A stretch of DNA of 64,000 nt from Lewinellaceae bacterium (GTDB lineage Bacteria; Bacteroidota; Bacteroidia; Chitinophagales; Saprospiraceae), in the NCBI GenBank assembly GCA_020636435.1, contig JACJXX010000001.1, positions 4,419,001 to 4,483,000 on the forward strand, read 5' to 3'. Within the stretch, counting starts at the first letter, position 1; the number at the start of each line of letters is the position of its first letter. Below the pieces are notes generated by a model. That model was not told the origin of the DNA, ran no database searches, and saw only the letters and a list, made by a program, of their open reading frames with translations. A program made the position numbers and the translations under genes. Positions 25,920 to 34,284 of the stretch are shown in pieces.

Positions 25920-27173
25920 TCATTGGGCCCCAGGGGTATGAACGGCCTCTTTCAATCCCAAAGCCTCACAATAGCCCTTGTTTGGATAACAATTCTCAAA
26001 CTTGCTGTTCTCTACAAATTGGTTCAATATGCTTACTATCTCATCCGGTTTTATTCCATCGAGGCTGTCTTTCAGCGCTCTTATCTTTCCAAATGAGCTT
26101 CTGTCGCTCTCCGCATATTTTACAAAATTATCATAGCCACTAGGTTTGTCAAAATTCATTGGGCCGCGTGTATTATCCATTTTCTTGTATGGCCAAAATG
26201 TCCAGTGGATTTCATTTTCATCCAATAATTCCCGGAAGTTTTTTACCCATTCATCCTCATTCTCGCCACTTTCGCCCATCAATATTGGGACATTATATTT
26301 AGCTCTGAAGTCTACATATTCTTGTATTTCCTCTTGTTCAGGCGGCATCCAGTACTTATGAAAGGTATAGGCTAATTTATCGTCAAAGGGTTCGGAGAAG
26401 ACCGAAAAATCTGTCTCCCATACAGCTCCCCCTATGAATACAATATGGTTTTCATCTACTGCTCTGATTGCCTCTGTTATCTTTTTATACAAAGGCTCTA
26501 AATGAGGTTTGAGCGTGTCTTTTTCGAAATAATGAGGGATGGGCTCGTTCAGCAAGTTATAACCGATCACAGTAGTATTATCAGCATACCGCTTTGCAAT
26601 ATCCTGCCAGATATCACAGGCCTGCTGTTTCATGCCTTCGTCTACCATTAACCAGGGATAGCCATCACTATTATCTATGTTGTCGCCGGTCTGTCCGCCA
26701 GGAGCGCCATGCATGTCCAGCAAAACATAAATGTTGTATTGCTCACACCAGCTAATGGCTTCGTCTAAATACTGATAACCATGCATATCCCGCCCCAAAA
26801 AATCATCATGGCTTAGTAAGCGATAATCAAATGGTAAGCGTATGATGTTTACGCCGGCCTCTGACAACCACTTGATATCAGCTTCGGTAATGTAATGCGC
26901 TAAAAAAGCATCCCAAAAAGCCGTAGTAGCACTATTACCGATCAATTCGCGTATAGCTTGGTCTATTTTGCGCGGCGAGTTACAATCCCGCATTTTAAAC
27001 ATATACCCCTCTGGCAGTAACCAATTCCCCAAATTCACGCCTTTCAGATGCAATAATTCACCCTGGGTAGAGTAAATGTCTTTACCATTTACATAGACAA
27101 ACTTTTTTTCCGCCTTCTGACAAGAGGAAACCATCAGAAGCAATAGGAAATACATCCATATTTTCTGCTTCAT
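25920..27173 (-). CDS. GH5 glucanase lipoprotein
   Basis: Start chosen at the ATG complementing 27171-27173: MKQKIWMYFLLLLMVSSC is a lipoprotein signal with Cys at residue 18. The 417-residue protein has a GH5 barrel: LKGVNLGNWLLPEG, GVNIIRLPFDYRLL, YVLLDMHGAPGGQ, acid/base Glu in YNLLNEPIPHY, FHKYWMPP and the nucleophile in PILMGESGEN, with FWPYKKM near the end. The LDMHGAPGGQ and NEP arrangement resembles exo-1,3-beta-glucanase/glucosylceramidase-like GH5 members. It stands alone, 11 kb from the PUL, upstream of no other carbohydrate gene. Substrate uncertain. Confidence 0.9.
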   Translation of the reverse strand: MKQKIWMYFLLLLMVSSCQKAEKKFVYVNGKDIYSTQGELLHLKGVNLGNWLLPEGYMFKMRDCNSPRKIDQAIRELIGNSATTAFWDAFLAHYITEADIKWLSEAGVNIIRLPFDYRLLSHDDFLGRDMHGYQYLDEAISWCEQYNIYVLLDMHGAPGGQTGDNIDNSDGYPWLMVDEGMKQQACDIWQDIAKRYADNTTVIGYNLLNEPIPHYFEKDTLKPHLEPLYKKITEAIRAVDENHIVFIGGAVWETDFSVFSEPFDDKLAYTFHKYWMPPEQEEIQEYVDFRAKYNVPILMGESGENEDEWVKNFRELLDENEIHWTFWPYKKMDNTRGPMNFDKPSGYDNFVKYAESDRSSFGKIRALKDSLDGIKPDEIVSILNQFVENSKFENCYPNKGYCEALGLKEAVHTPGAQ

Positions 27174-27302
27174 GATCATTATTTTGTAACCTGTTTCAAG
27201 ATAAATTGAATGTTCAGAATAAGTACTAAAGATACAGAAAAGGCCTGACGACTCCTACAGTCGTGTCAGACTCGTCGAATATGAGTCATCCCGAATTTTC
27301 TT

Positions 27303-27458
27303 TCAGGCTTTCAGCCTGTTAGATAGAGCTAGTATTATTCCCTGGGCGAGGCCCAGGGTTACAATATAACAGCCTTTCAGGCTGAAAGCCTGACAAATTG
27401 AAGCTTGGGGCACCGCCCCAAGCGGGAAATAAGGAGGTATATCAGGCTGAAAGCCTGA
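27303..27458. repeat. Cluster of REP-like palindromes
   Basis: Short perfect or near-perfect palindromes in series: tcaggctttcagcctg (27303), ccctgggcgaggcccaggg (27340-27358), a longer agcctttcaggctgaaag hairpin (27370-27393), cttggggcaccgccccaag (27404-27422) and tcaggctgaaagcctga (27442-27458). They use the same two core types (aggctgaaagcct and cccagggc-gccctggg) as the tandem array at 34.3-36.5 kb beside a RAYT gene. The remaining 27180-28009 sequence has no gene I can support. Confidence 0.75.
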
Positions 27459-27547
27459 AAGAATATATCATTTCAAAATCCGGGATGACTCATGTTATTC
27501 GTTCGGGAAGTATCGAAAGCGCGCATTCGACGCCTCCCGAACGAACA

Positions 27548-27618
27548 AAGCCCCCCCGCGAAATTCGCGGAGAGGCTTCGGTTTTCGTTGAGGTCGGGAG
27601 CGAACTTGAATCGCACAC
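27548..27618 (-). other. tRNA 3'-end-like fragment plus hairpin (possible left attachment site of island)
   Basis: gttgaggtcgggagcg at 27587-27602 is identical to 52080-52095, which is the 3' acceptor end of the tRNA-Cys gene. Continuing leftwards, both places carry a similar hairpin (here 27548-27578, aagcc...cgcggagaggctt) and a similar cgaaagc-cgc-ttcgacgcc stretch. The T-arm part is diverged (about 20 of 24 positions match) and no full tRNA can be folded here. The fragment has the same orientation as the tRNA, as expected for integration at a tRNA 3' end. Confidence 0.45.
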
Positions 27619-28009
27619 CCTAACTCCTTTATTTTCAATCAATTATATCAAATTCATTTTTCTGGGGGACAGTTTGGGGGACGAATTTGCCGGTTTTGGC
27701 CTCCAGAGTTTGTTTGGAGGCGGTGCTTTGGAAGCGAAAACATCAGATTTTGGGTTCTCACGAGGCCCATTTCTGAGTGCATAGCAGAGCTACGGACGAA
27801 GAAATAGCCGAAGTGAGGTTCCATAAGCTGATGTTTGTAGCCCAAATGACTGCCTTCAATCAAGCTCTACAACCGCCTTGCTTAGCTCTTTGATTCGGGG
27901 ATCGGCGTTTCGATCTTGGATTGTAAAGATAAGGGGTTTTGGGGTGGGGGGCAATTTTGTGTTGCCATTATTTTAGGCGTCCTGGCATCATAGGCACATT
28001 GAGGACACT

Positions 28010-28657
28010 TTATTGATTTAATACAACCATTATTATGGCGATCATAATTGCAACCAAGACTGCAATTATCTGCCAAGCCATTGTAGGAGGTTTTTTCCAA
28101 AACCCAGCCAAATCTCTTTCATCAAGATTTACAGTAAGTTGGTTGCTTTGTCCAATTGTTTTTCCTTCTTCAATGTCTGCCGGAAGTTCGATATTAGATT
28201 GTATTGATTCAATTCCTCGAATTTTGGCTTGGAGAAAACAACCATCTTTACTTAATGCGACTCTGGCGTATCCCATCCGATCAAAATAATCAGCAAACTC
28301 TTTAAGGTCAGAAGAAATGAAACTAATCTTTAGTCCATTGAGAATATCAGTCAATTCGCCTTTCCTTTCCTCTTGTGATTTGAGTTCTCCTAGAATCAAC
28401 TTTGCTTTAATTTCAAATGGCGTGGCAGAAAGTTCGACGAAGTCAAACCTATTCGGATTCGATTTAACTATCCTAATGGCATGGTCTCTATCAATCTCAT
28501 AAAGATATTTCCGAGAGCCATCATTTTCAATTTGGCGCATATAAACGGTATCGCCTCTTTCAATTATTTCATAGCTCTCTTTATTTGAGATGGTAGTTTG
28601 CCAGGCGTGAAAACTTATCTCTTGAATATCATCGGTTAACTTATGGCGAAGTTTCAT
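28010..28657 (-). CDS. Hypothetical tail-anchored protein
   Basis: 215 residues, cytoplasmic body (1-190) with one C-terminal membrane helix (about 193-213, MAWQIIAVLVAIMIAIIMVV) and no signal peptide, so probably tail-anchored. The body has no motif I recognise; it is rich in Glu, Ile and Lys. A+T-rich compared with the flanking PUL genes, consistent with a recent arrival. It is the leftmost gene of the proposed island, with an insertion sequence 92 bases upstream that may have displaced its promoter. Confidence 0.65.
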   Translation of the reverse strand: MKLRHKLTDDIQEISFHAWQTTISNKESYEIIERGDTVYMRQIENDGSRKYLYEIDRDHAIRIVKSNPNRFDFVELSATPFEIKAKLILGELKSQEERKGELTDILNGLKISFISSDLKEFADYFDRMGYARVALSKDGCFLQAKIRGIESIQSNIELPADIEEGKTIGQSNQLTVNLDERDLAGFWKKPPTMAWQIIAVLVAIMIAIIMVVLNQ

Positions 28658-28749
28658 TTGTATTATCTTTTTATCAAATCATCTTGTTAAACGAAAACAT
28701 CTCCACCTGTACAACAACAAATTCATCAATATTTAATCATCATAATTAC

Positions 28750-30306
28750 CAATATCATCGCCAAAAGCGATGGTTTATGAAATAAATAATATTTGAATCA
28801 GGCCTCCTTAGCCGGCCATTTTTGTTGCCCCCGTCCGGTTTATAGCTCCGATTTTCAAAATATCCTCAAATTCTTGCTGAATTATAATTGAGTTGGGACC
28901 GATTTCGAGGGTATTTAAAATGTCATGGAGGTATTTTTCCGCCCTAAAATAAGCCTTGATGTCCTGAATACTCACCGTTTCTTCATTCCACTGCGTTTTG
29001 GCTTGTTCCATTAATACTAGGGACACGTTGTCCATAAACAGGGATAACCCAACTGCATTGTCGACTTGCTGTTCCTTGACATTCTTAAAATCAGCCAAGC
29101 CAAAATATTGCTTGGCGTCCCTAAAGTTGAATTCTATCTGGAACCTCAAAGAATAAAACCGGATAATGGTTGAAGCCTCCAAGGTTAAATCAGTAGAAAA
29201 CAGCACAACCCTTCCTGCCTTTTGCGTTACGAGGTTTATTTTAACAATGACAACTACATTGATCAAGCAAGGCATCTGTTTAGTCCATACGCCCTTTATC
29301 TGATAAACCATGGTCCTGATGCCGCCTTCTGTAATGCTCTGGGTTAAATATTGCTCCGGGATATCCTGATAATCTATTTTGTCGCCGTACTTCTTGCGTC
29401 GGCCTTTGCCCGAATACGGCCCCTGATAAGGAAGGTATAAAGCCGTATTGCGGTTTAGTTTTGAAATCAGGCATAACCCAAACTGCTGGGCAACCAGGCA
29501 GCAAGTTTTATTGCCATAAGCCCCGTCGCCCACTACATACCGGATGCCTAAGCCAATGCCTTCTAAGAGGGGCAGGGCCAGGCCTAAGAGCAACTCAAAA
29601 CTCTCATACAGCAAGCCTTGTTTCTTTACATTTTGCTTATTCTTGCTCCCTTTGGGCCGGCCGGCCTTGCGTTTTGCGCCTGAGCTTTGGCCGGCCTTGG
29701 CTTTGCTTTTCGAGCCTGCTTTGGCTTTCCCCTTTCTTTTCTTTTCCGGCTTGTTCGCCGGCTTGACGTTCTGCTTATGGCCTAACACAAAGGACTTTTC
29801 CTTTTTAGTGTCTACTATCGAAATGACATGGTTGCTAACTGAACGGATAACCCTTCCGGCTATGGAACTATAAAACCAATTGACGCCAAAGGTATGTTTG
29901 CCGGCCTTGCCTTTTACCGTCTCGTCCAAGGCTAAAATGTAGCGCATAGGGCAGGGGCTTTCCATATAGGCCGTGCGAAATAACAACACGTTGAGGGATA
30001 ACCAATCCATGGAACAGGAAAAAAAACGCTGAATGCTTCGATAGCTGGCGCCTTTGTCCGTCCACCGAGATATGTTTTTCATCGTAACCCCTCCGGAGCT
30101 AATGCAATAAATGCCTTTGATTATTTCAACCAATATGCCTACATTCGTTTCTAAAGCTGGGGCAAGCCCTTGTATCAATTGGGTTAGTTCTAGCATGGCG
30201 GAAATGGGTTGTTTTTTGTTTTTTTGGTCGAAAACTAAAGTAACAACCTTTTCCGCTTTTTTTATATGTCAACTTTTATCATCTACCGCTTTTGGCGATG
30301 ATATTG
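28750..30306. mobile_element. IS4-type insertion sequence, complete, with 6-bp target duplication
   Basis: Imperfect inverted repeats of 24 bp (22 matching) bound the element: caatatcatcgccaaaagcg starts at 28750 and its complement ends at 30306. The direct repeat aattac lies at 28744-28749 and 30307-30312. Length 1557 bp with one transposase. It sits in the gap between the end of hsdR and the tail-anchored gene and does not break a frame that I can see. Confidence 0.85.
28808..30196 (-). CDS. IS4-family DDE transposase
   Basis: 462 residues. Catalytic residues visible in order: Asp in YILALDETVKGK (about 90), Asp in RYVVGDGAYGNK (about 220), and the IS4 signature Y-2-R-3-E-6-K in YSLRFQIEFNFRDAK. 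A Lys/Gly/Ala-rich insert (about 145-190, with GRPKGSKNKQ) lies between the first two and may help bind DNA. Full length, no frameshift, both element ends intact, so it could be active. Confidence 0.92.
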   Translation of the reverse strand: MLELTQLIQGLAPALETNVGILVEIIKGIYCISSGGVTMKNISRWTDKGASYRSIQRFFSCSMDWLSLNVLLFRTAYMESPCPMRYILALDETVKGKAGKHTFGVNWFYSSIAGRVIRSVSNHVISIVDTKKEKSFVLGHKQNVKPANKPEKKRKGKAKAGSKSKAKAGQSSGAKRKAGRPKGSKNKQNVKKQGLLYESFELLLGLALPLLEGIGLGIRYVVGDGAYGNKTCCLVAQQFGLCLISKLNRNTALYLPYQGPYSGKGRRKKYGDKIDYQDIPEQYLTQSITEGGIRTMVYQIKGVWTKQMPCLINVVVIVKINLVTQKAGRVVLFSTDLTLEASTIIRFYSLRFQIEFNFRDAKQYFGLADFKNVKEQQVDNAVGLSLFMDNVSLVLMEQAKTQWNEETVSIQDIKAYFRAEKYLHDILNTLEIGPNSIIIQQEFEDILKIGAINRTGATKMAG

Positions 30307-30362
30307 AATTACAGCCCGGTCTTAAATTCTCTATAATCTCTATCGCAAGCATTCGGGTGCCG

Positions 30363-33300
30363 CTACGCCGCCGCCCCCCCATACCCCGTCCGAAAATACT
30401 CATACAACACCTCCGTCTTCACCTGTATGTCATCATCATCATAAGTAGGGTACGGCAGCTTGGAAAACAGGTAGTCATTGATCGCCTTGCGCACCGCCGC
30501 TCTGGTCTGTGCTTTTTCCGCCCAATGATCCACCCGGAGCTTTTCCGCTTCCAATTGTTGCAATAGTTCGCGGGCGATCTCTTTGACCTCATGCCGGTCT
30601 TTATCCTTCAGTTGTTTGCCTTGGCGCAGCAGGTCGAAGATGGTCTGTTCATTTTCAGTGAGGTTTTCACGGGCGGCCCGCGCCGCTTCTTCAGTCAAGT
30701 CCTGCACGAACTCTTTGAGCTTACGGAAGATTTCTTCGATGGTTACGGCCTCTTTGCCCTGATTGTATTCCTCGATGATCTTCTGGTAGCGTTCATAGTA
30801 GTCAATGCGAGTAGGGTTCTGATCCAGCATGCGGTTGAGCTTGGACTCGACGATGTTCTTTAGCGATTGGACGGTGGTGTATTGCTTATTGGGCTTGCTG
30901 AATTCTTCTTCGATCTTCTCGAAGTCCAGGGTGCTGAGGTCGACCTTTACGCCGTAGTCTTCGGTGGGTTCCAGGGCGATGTCCAGGCTATGGATGGAGC
31001 GGTCAACGATTTGCTGTATGCGGCTCATTACAGCCGAGATATCGGCAGTTTCGGTGTTCTCCTGTATGACCGCATTGATGGCATTGATGGCGTCTCTACG
31101 GGGCCTGTATTCGTTAATAGCGGTGTCCGGCATCAGGGCCTTGAAGCGTTTGAATACCTCTCTGGCCAGCACCCCAAATTTGTTCTTGGTTTCATCGGTT
31201 TGGTACACGGCATTGACCCCGGCCTGCACGGCCACCAGGCGTTCGAGCTGGCTGTCGGCGTGGACGATGGTTCCAAGATTGAAATCCACTTCATCCTTCA
31301 GGAATTGCTCGGTAGCCATTATGCTTTCCTCCAGGCTTTCAATGAGTTCTTCCAGGGGCTTGACCGGCGGTTCGATCTCGCCTTCACCACTGCCGTCCTC
31401 TTTGCGTTTGCCAACGGCGTAGATGGCCAGGGCTTCCAGCAGTGATTTGTAGGTTTCGATGTAATCGACGATCAGGCCGTTGTTCTTGCCGGTATGCACC
31501 CGGTTGGCCCGAGCGATGGTTTGCATCAGGGTGTGGCTCTTTAGGGGTTTATCCAGGTACATGGTGGACAGGGACTTCACATCGAAGCCGGTGATCCACA
31601 TGGCGCAGACGATGACGAAGCGGAAGGGGTGGTCTTCATCCTTAAATTCTGTTTCCAGGTCGCGGGTGTTCATCTTGTAGCGGTGGGATTCAATGTCCAG
31701 GCCCCAGTTCTGGAATTTTTTGATCTCGTTTTGCTCGGAACTGACCACCACGGCAATCTCGGTTTCCCTGGCCCATTTCAAATCCCGCTCGGCCACCAGC
31801 CGCTCCTGGTCGCCGGTGATCCGCTTGAGATTTTTTTCGGTTTCTCCGATGTACTTCTGCCATTCTTCGGTGATGAAATCGTACATCTTGACGGCAGTGA
31901 CCTTGTCAATGGCCACGAACATGCCCTTGCCTTTGTAGCCCCGGTTGTTGAAATGCCAAACCACATCTTTGGCAATTGAGCGCAGCCGCTTCTCAGCAGT
32001 GATGATGGGGTACTCCCGCGCAAACTGCCGCTCTACACTCGCCTTTTGGTCGGGGTCGAGGTCAGCTTCTTCGATGGCGTCGCGCATCTGCTGGGTGATC
32101 TCCGGGTTTTTGAGTTCCAGCTTTTCGCCCCGGTTCTCATAATATAATGGTACGGTGGCCCCGTCTTCTATCGACCGCTTGAAGTCGTAGATGGAGACAT
32201 AATCGCCGAAGATGCGCCGGGTCAGTTCATCGTCTTTGAAAAGCGGGGTGCCGGTGAATCCCATGTAAGAGGCATTGGGAATGGCATTGCGCATGTTGAG
32301 GGCCAGGGTGCCGCCTTGCGTCCGGTGGGCTTCATCGGAAATGACGATAATATCATCCCGCTCGGTGATCTCCTTTTCGAAGTTGAATTTATGAATGAGG
32401 GTGAAGATGAAGCGGCTGTCGGTTTGCAGCAGTCGTTGTAAATCCTTGCCACTTTTGGTCCGCAGCCGTTTGTCGTCCACCACGCCCACGCTGGCGAAGG
32501 TGCCGTATATCTGCTTGTCCAGTTCTTCCCGGTCGGTAACGATCAGGAAGGTATAGGAACCGGGTATCTTACGGTGTATCTTTTGGGCCAGGAATACCAT
32601 CGAATAGCTCTTGCCGGAACCCTGAGTATGCCAGAAAACCCCCAGTTTTTGCCGTTCTTCCTGGTTGATCTCACCCCGCAGAAAACGGGCAGTTTGTTCT
32701 TTGTAATGCTCGATGGCCTTATTGACGCCAATGAACTGATGGTTCCGGGCAATGAGCTTGACGGCCTGGCCGATGGAGTCATCAAACAGAATGAAGTTTT
32801 CAAACAGGTCGAGGAAGCGGGCCTTCTCGCACACGCCTTTGATGATGGTTTCCAGGCTGACCCTCCCTTCTTCTTCTTCCCGGATGCGCTTCCAGTCGTG
32901 AAAGTATTGATAGTGGGAAGTAGCCGCCCCGATCTTGCTGTCAAGCCCATTGCTCAACACCACAAAGGCATTGCAATGAAAAAGGTGGGGGATCACATCC
33001 AGGTAGTCGGATAGGTTATTGTCATAAGCTACCTGCAATTTGCGGTGGTGGGCCTTTAGCTCGATGAACAGCAGCGGGATGCCATTAACGAACCCCACCA
33101 CATCCGGCCGGCGCTTGCGCTTGGACTTGCCTTCCACCCATAGCTGCTGGACAGCCAGGAAATCGTTCTGTCCCGGTTCATCAAAGTCATAAACCTTGAT
33201 CTTCTTATTGCGGATGATCTCGCCCTTCTCATTTTTGTAGGTAACCGGGATGCCGTCTCTGAGGTATCTGTACTTCTCCAGGTTGATCTCCACCAGCGTT

Positions 33301-33554
33301 TTGGTGGAGGTTATGTCGGTGATGGTTTGGTAGGCCGTCTCGTAGGCCTGGGCGGGCAGGCCCGGGTTCAAAGTGCGGATGGCCTTGTTGAAGCGGGCGC
33401 GCAGGATGACATCAGCCTCAGTGTCGCGGCCGATGGTGCCATAGGCGCCGAAGTTTTCTCCGTGGTAGGCATCGGCGGTCTCCCACCCCAATTCCCGAAG
33501 CAATTGGATGCAGGTATGTTCGATTAGCCGGTCTTCGGAGTAGTCGTTCGCCAT
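30363..33554 (-). CDS. hsdR: Type I restriction enzyme, R (translocase/endonuclease) subunit
   Basis: 1063 residues, full-length for the family. The N-terminal nuclease domain (about 1-250) has RRPDVVGFVNGIPLLFIELK with the PD-(D/E)xK acidic and Lys residues. SF2 motor: Walker A THQGSGKSYSM (about 315), DEAH box ISDEAHRTQGG (about 410), TGTPLF, and later helicase motifs ITGFDVKSL and QTIARANR. A helical C-terminal region binds the M2S core. It is the last gene of the hsd group on the minus strand, separated from hsdS by the RAYT gene and the tandem array. The restriction subunit is intact while hsdM is broken, so the system is probably off; an R subunit needs the methylase-specificity core to bind DNA. 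Confidence 0.95.
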   Translation of the reverse strand: MANDYSEDRLIEHTCIQLLRELGWETADAYHGENFGAYGTIGRDTEADVILRARFNKAIRTLNPGLPAQAYETAYQTITDITSTKTLVEINLEKYRYLRDGIPVTYKNEKGEIIRNKKIKVYDFDEPGQNDFLAVQQLWVEGKSKRKRRPDVVGFVNGIPLLFIELKAHHRKLQVAYDNNLSDYLDVIPHLFHCNAFVVLSNGLDSKIGAATSHYQYFHDWKRIREEEEGRVSLETIIKGVCEKARFLDLFENFILFDDSIGQAVKLIARNHQFIGVNKAIEHYKEQTARFLRGEINQEERQKLGVFWHTQGSGKSYSMVFLAQKIHRKIPGSYTFLIVTDREELDKQIYGTFASVGVVDDKRLRTKSGKDLQRLLQTDSRFIFTLIHKFNFEKEITERDDIIVISDEAHRTQGGTLALNMRNAIPNASYMGFTGTPLFKDDELTRRIFGDYVSIYDFKRSIEDGATVPLYYENRGEKLELKNPEITQQMRDAIEEADLDPDQKASVERQFAREYPIITAEKRLRSIAKDVVWHFNNRGYKGKGMFVAIDKVTAVKMYDFITEEWQKYIGETEKNLKRITGDQERLVAERDLKWARETEIAVVVSSEQNEIKKFQNWGLDIESHRYKMNTRDLETEFKDEDHPFRFVIVCAMWITGFDVKSLSTMYLDKPLKSHTLMQTIARANRVHTGKNNGLIVDYIETYKSLLEALAIYAVGKRKEDGSGEGEIEPPVKPLEELIESLEESIMATEQFLKDEVDFNLGTIVHADSQLERLVAVQAGVNAVYQTDETKNKFGVLAREVFKRFKALMPDTAINEYRPRRDAINAINAVIQENTETADISAVMSRIQQIVDRSIHSLDIALEPTEDYGVKVDLSTLDFEKIEEEFSKPNKQYTTVQSLKNIVESKLNRMLDQNPTRIDYYERYQKIIEEYNQGKEAVTIEEIFRKLKEFVQDLTEEAARAARENLTENEQTIFDLLRQGKQLKDKDRHEVKEIARELLQQLEAEKLRVDHWAEKAQTRAAVRKAINDYLFSKLPYPTYDDDDIQVKTEVLYEYFRTGYGGAAA

Positions 33555-33708
33555 GGGATGGGTTTAGTGGCCGGTGAATGGACTGATTACAAATGGTACG
33601 TTGATTCTGAAATACATGTTACAAGATGTGACATATCTAGTTTAATAGGTAACAAAAATCCAAAAAATGTGACGTATGAGCTAGATTTCAGCAACTCAAA
33701 GCATCCCA

Positions 33709-33790
33709 TCACCCTGAAAGGGTGGCAAATAATTGCCCAGGGCAACGCCCTGGGTAATATGGCTCCTACCAGCCAGCCCTGAAAGGGCGT
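33709..33790. repeat. REP-like palindromes downstream of the RAYT gene
   Basis: Three hairpins in a row: caccctgaaagggtg (about 33710-33724), cccagggcaacgccctggg (33736-33754) and agccctgaaagggcg (33775-33789). The same core sequences occur in each unit of the array on the other side of the RAYT gene, so the transposase gene is bracketed by its likely substrates. Confidence 0.75.
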
Positions 33791-33812
33791 AACACCCTGC
33801 CACACCCCTTCC

Positions 33813-34265
33813 TTAATCCCACAAATATTGCTCGTTATATTCCACATTATATTCCTCCAGGAATTTTATCACCTCCTGTTGGAAAGTCAGCCGTTTGTGG
33901 TGCTCTTTCTGGTTTCGGATGTATTTCGCAACCACTTCGACTTTAGAGCTGCTCACCGAAAAGGTCGCGTACCCACCCTGCCAGGCAAAGTTTTCGAATG
34001 GCGCCCCTTGCGTTTTTATCCACTTGCTGCTGCTTTTTTTGATTTCCTCCAGGTATTTGGCTATGGTAATGGTTCGGGGAAGGGTGGATAGAATGTGGAT
34101 GTGGTCGGGCATGCCGTTGATCTCCAAAGGCGTTCCTCCGATATTTTTGATGACTCCGCCGATGTAGCCGTATAAAGGAGCCTCAACCTCCGGCGTGATC
34201 AGGTTTTGCCGGTATTTGGTGCTGAAAATGGAATGGAGATAAACCTGGGCTAATGATTGTGCCAT
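33813..34265 (-). CDS. REP-associated tyrosine transposase (RAYT, IS200-like Y1 fold)
   Basis: 150 residues, standard size for a Y1 transposase. Start MAQSLAQVYLHSIFSTKYRQ is typical. The HUH motif is present as PDHIHIL (about residues 54-60) and the nucleophile Tyr is in VVAKYIRNQKEHH (about 113). These enzymes nick single-stranded DNA at imperfect palindromes and are domesticated helpers of REP elements in many bacteria. Here REP-like hairpins lie on both sides, including seven tandem 297-bp units immediately upstream. Intact frame. It lies inside the hsd gene group, between hsdS and hsdR. Confidence 0.92.
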   Translation of the reverse strand: MAQSLAQVYLHSIFSTKYRQNLITPEVEAPLYGYIGGVIKNIGGTPLEINGMPDHIHILSTLPRTITIAKYLEEIKKSSSKWIKTQGAPFENFAWQGGYATFSVSSSKVEVVAKYIRNQKEHHKRLTFQQEVIKFLEEYNVEYNEQYLWD

Positions 34266-34284
34266 AATGGGGAGGTTTTTGTTA

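Noticed and set aside
27398..27784. Plus-strand open frame of 128 codons
   Set aside because: It crosses REP-like hairpins, the tRNA-like fragment and its hairpin; no protein character.
33558..33782. Small plus-strand frame between hsdR and the RAYT gene
   Set aside because: It has no start signal or protein-like family, and its 3' half is REP hairpin sequence.
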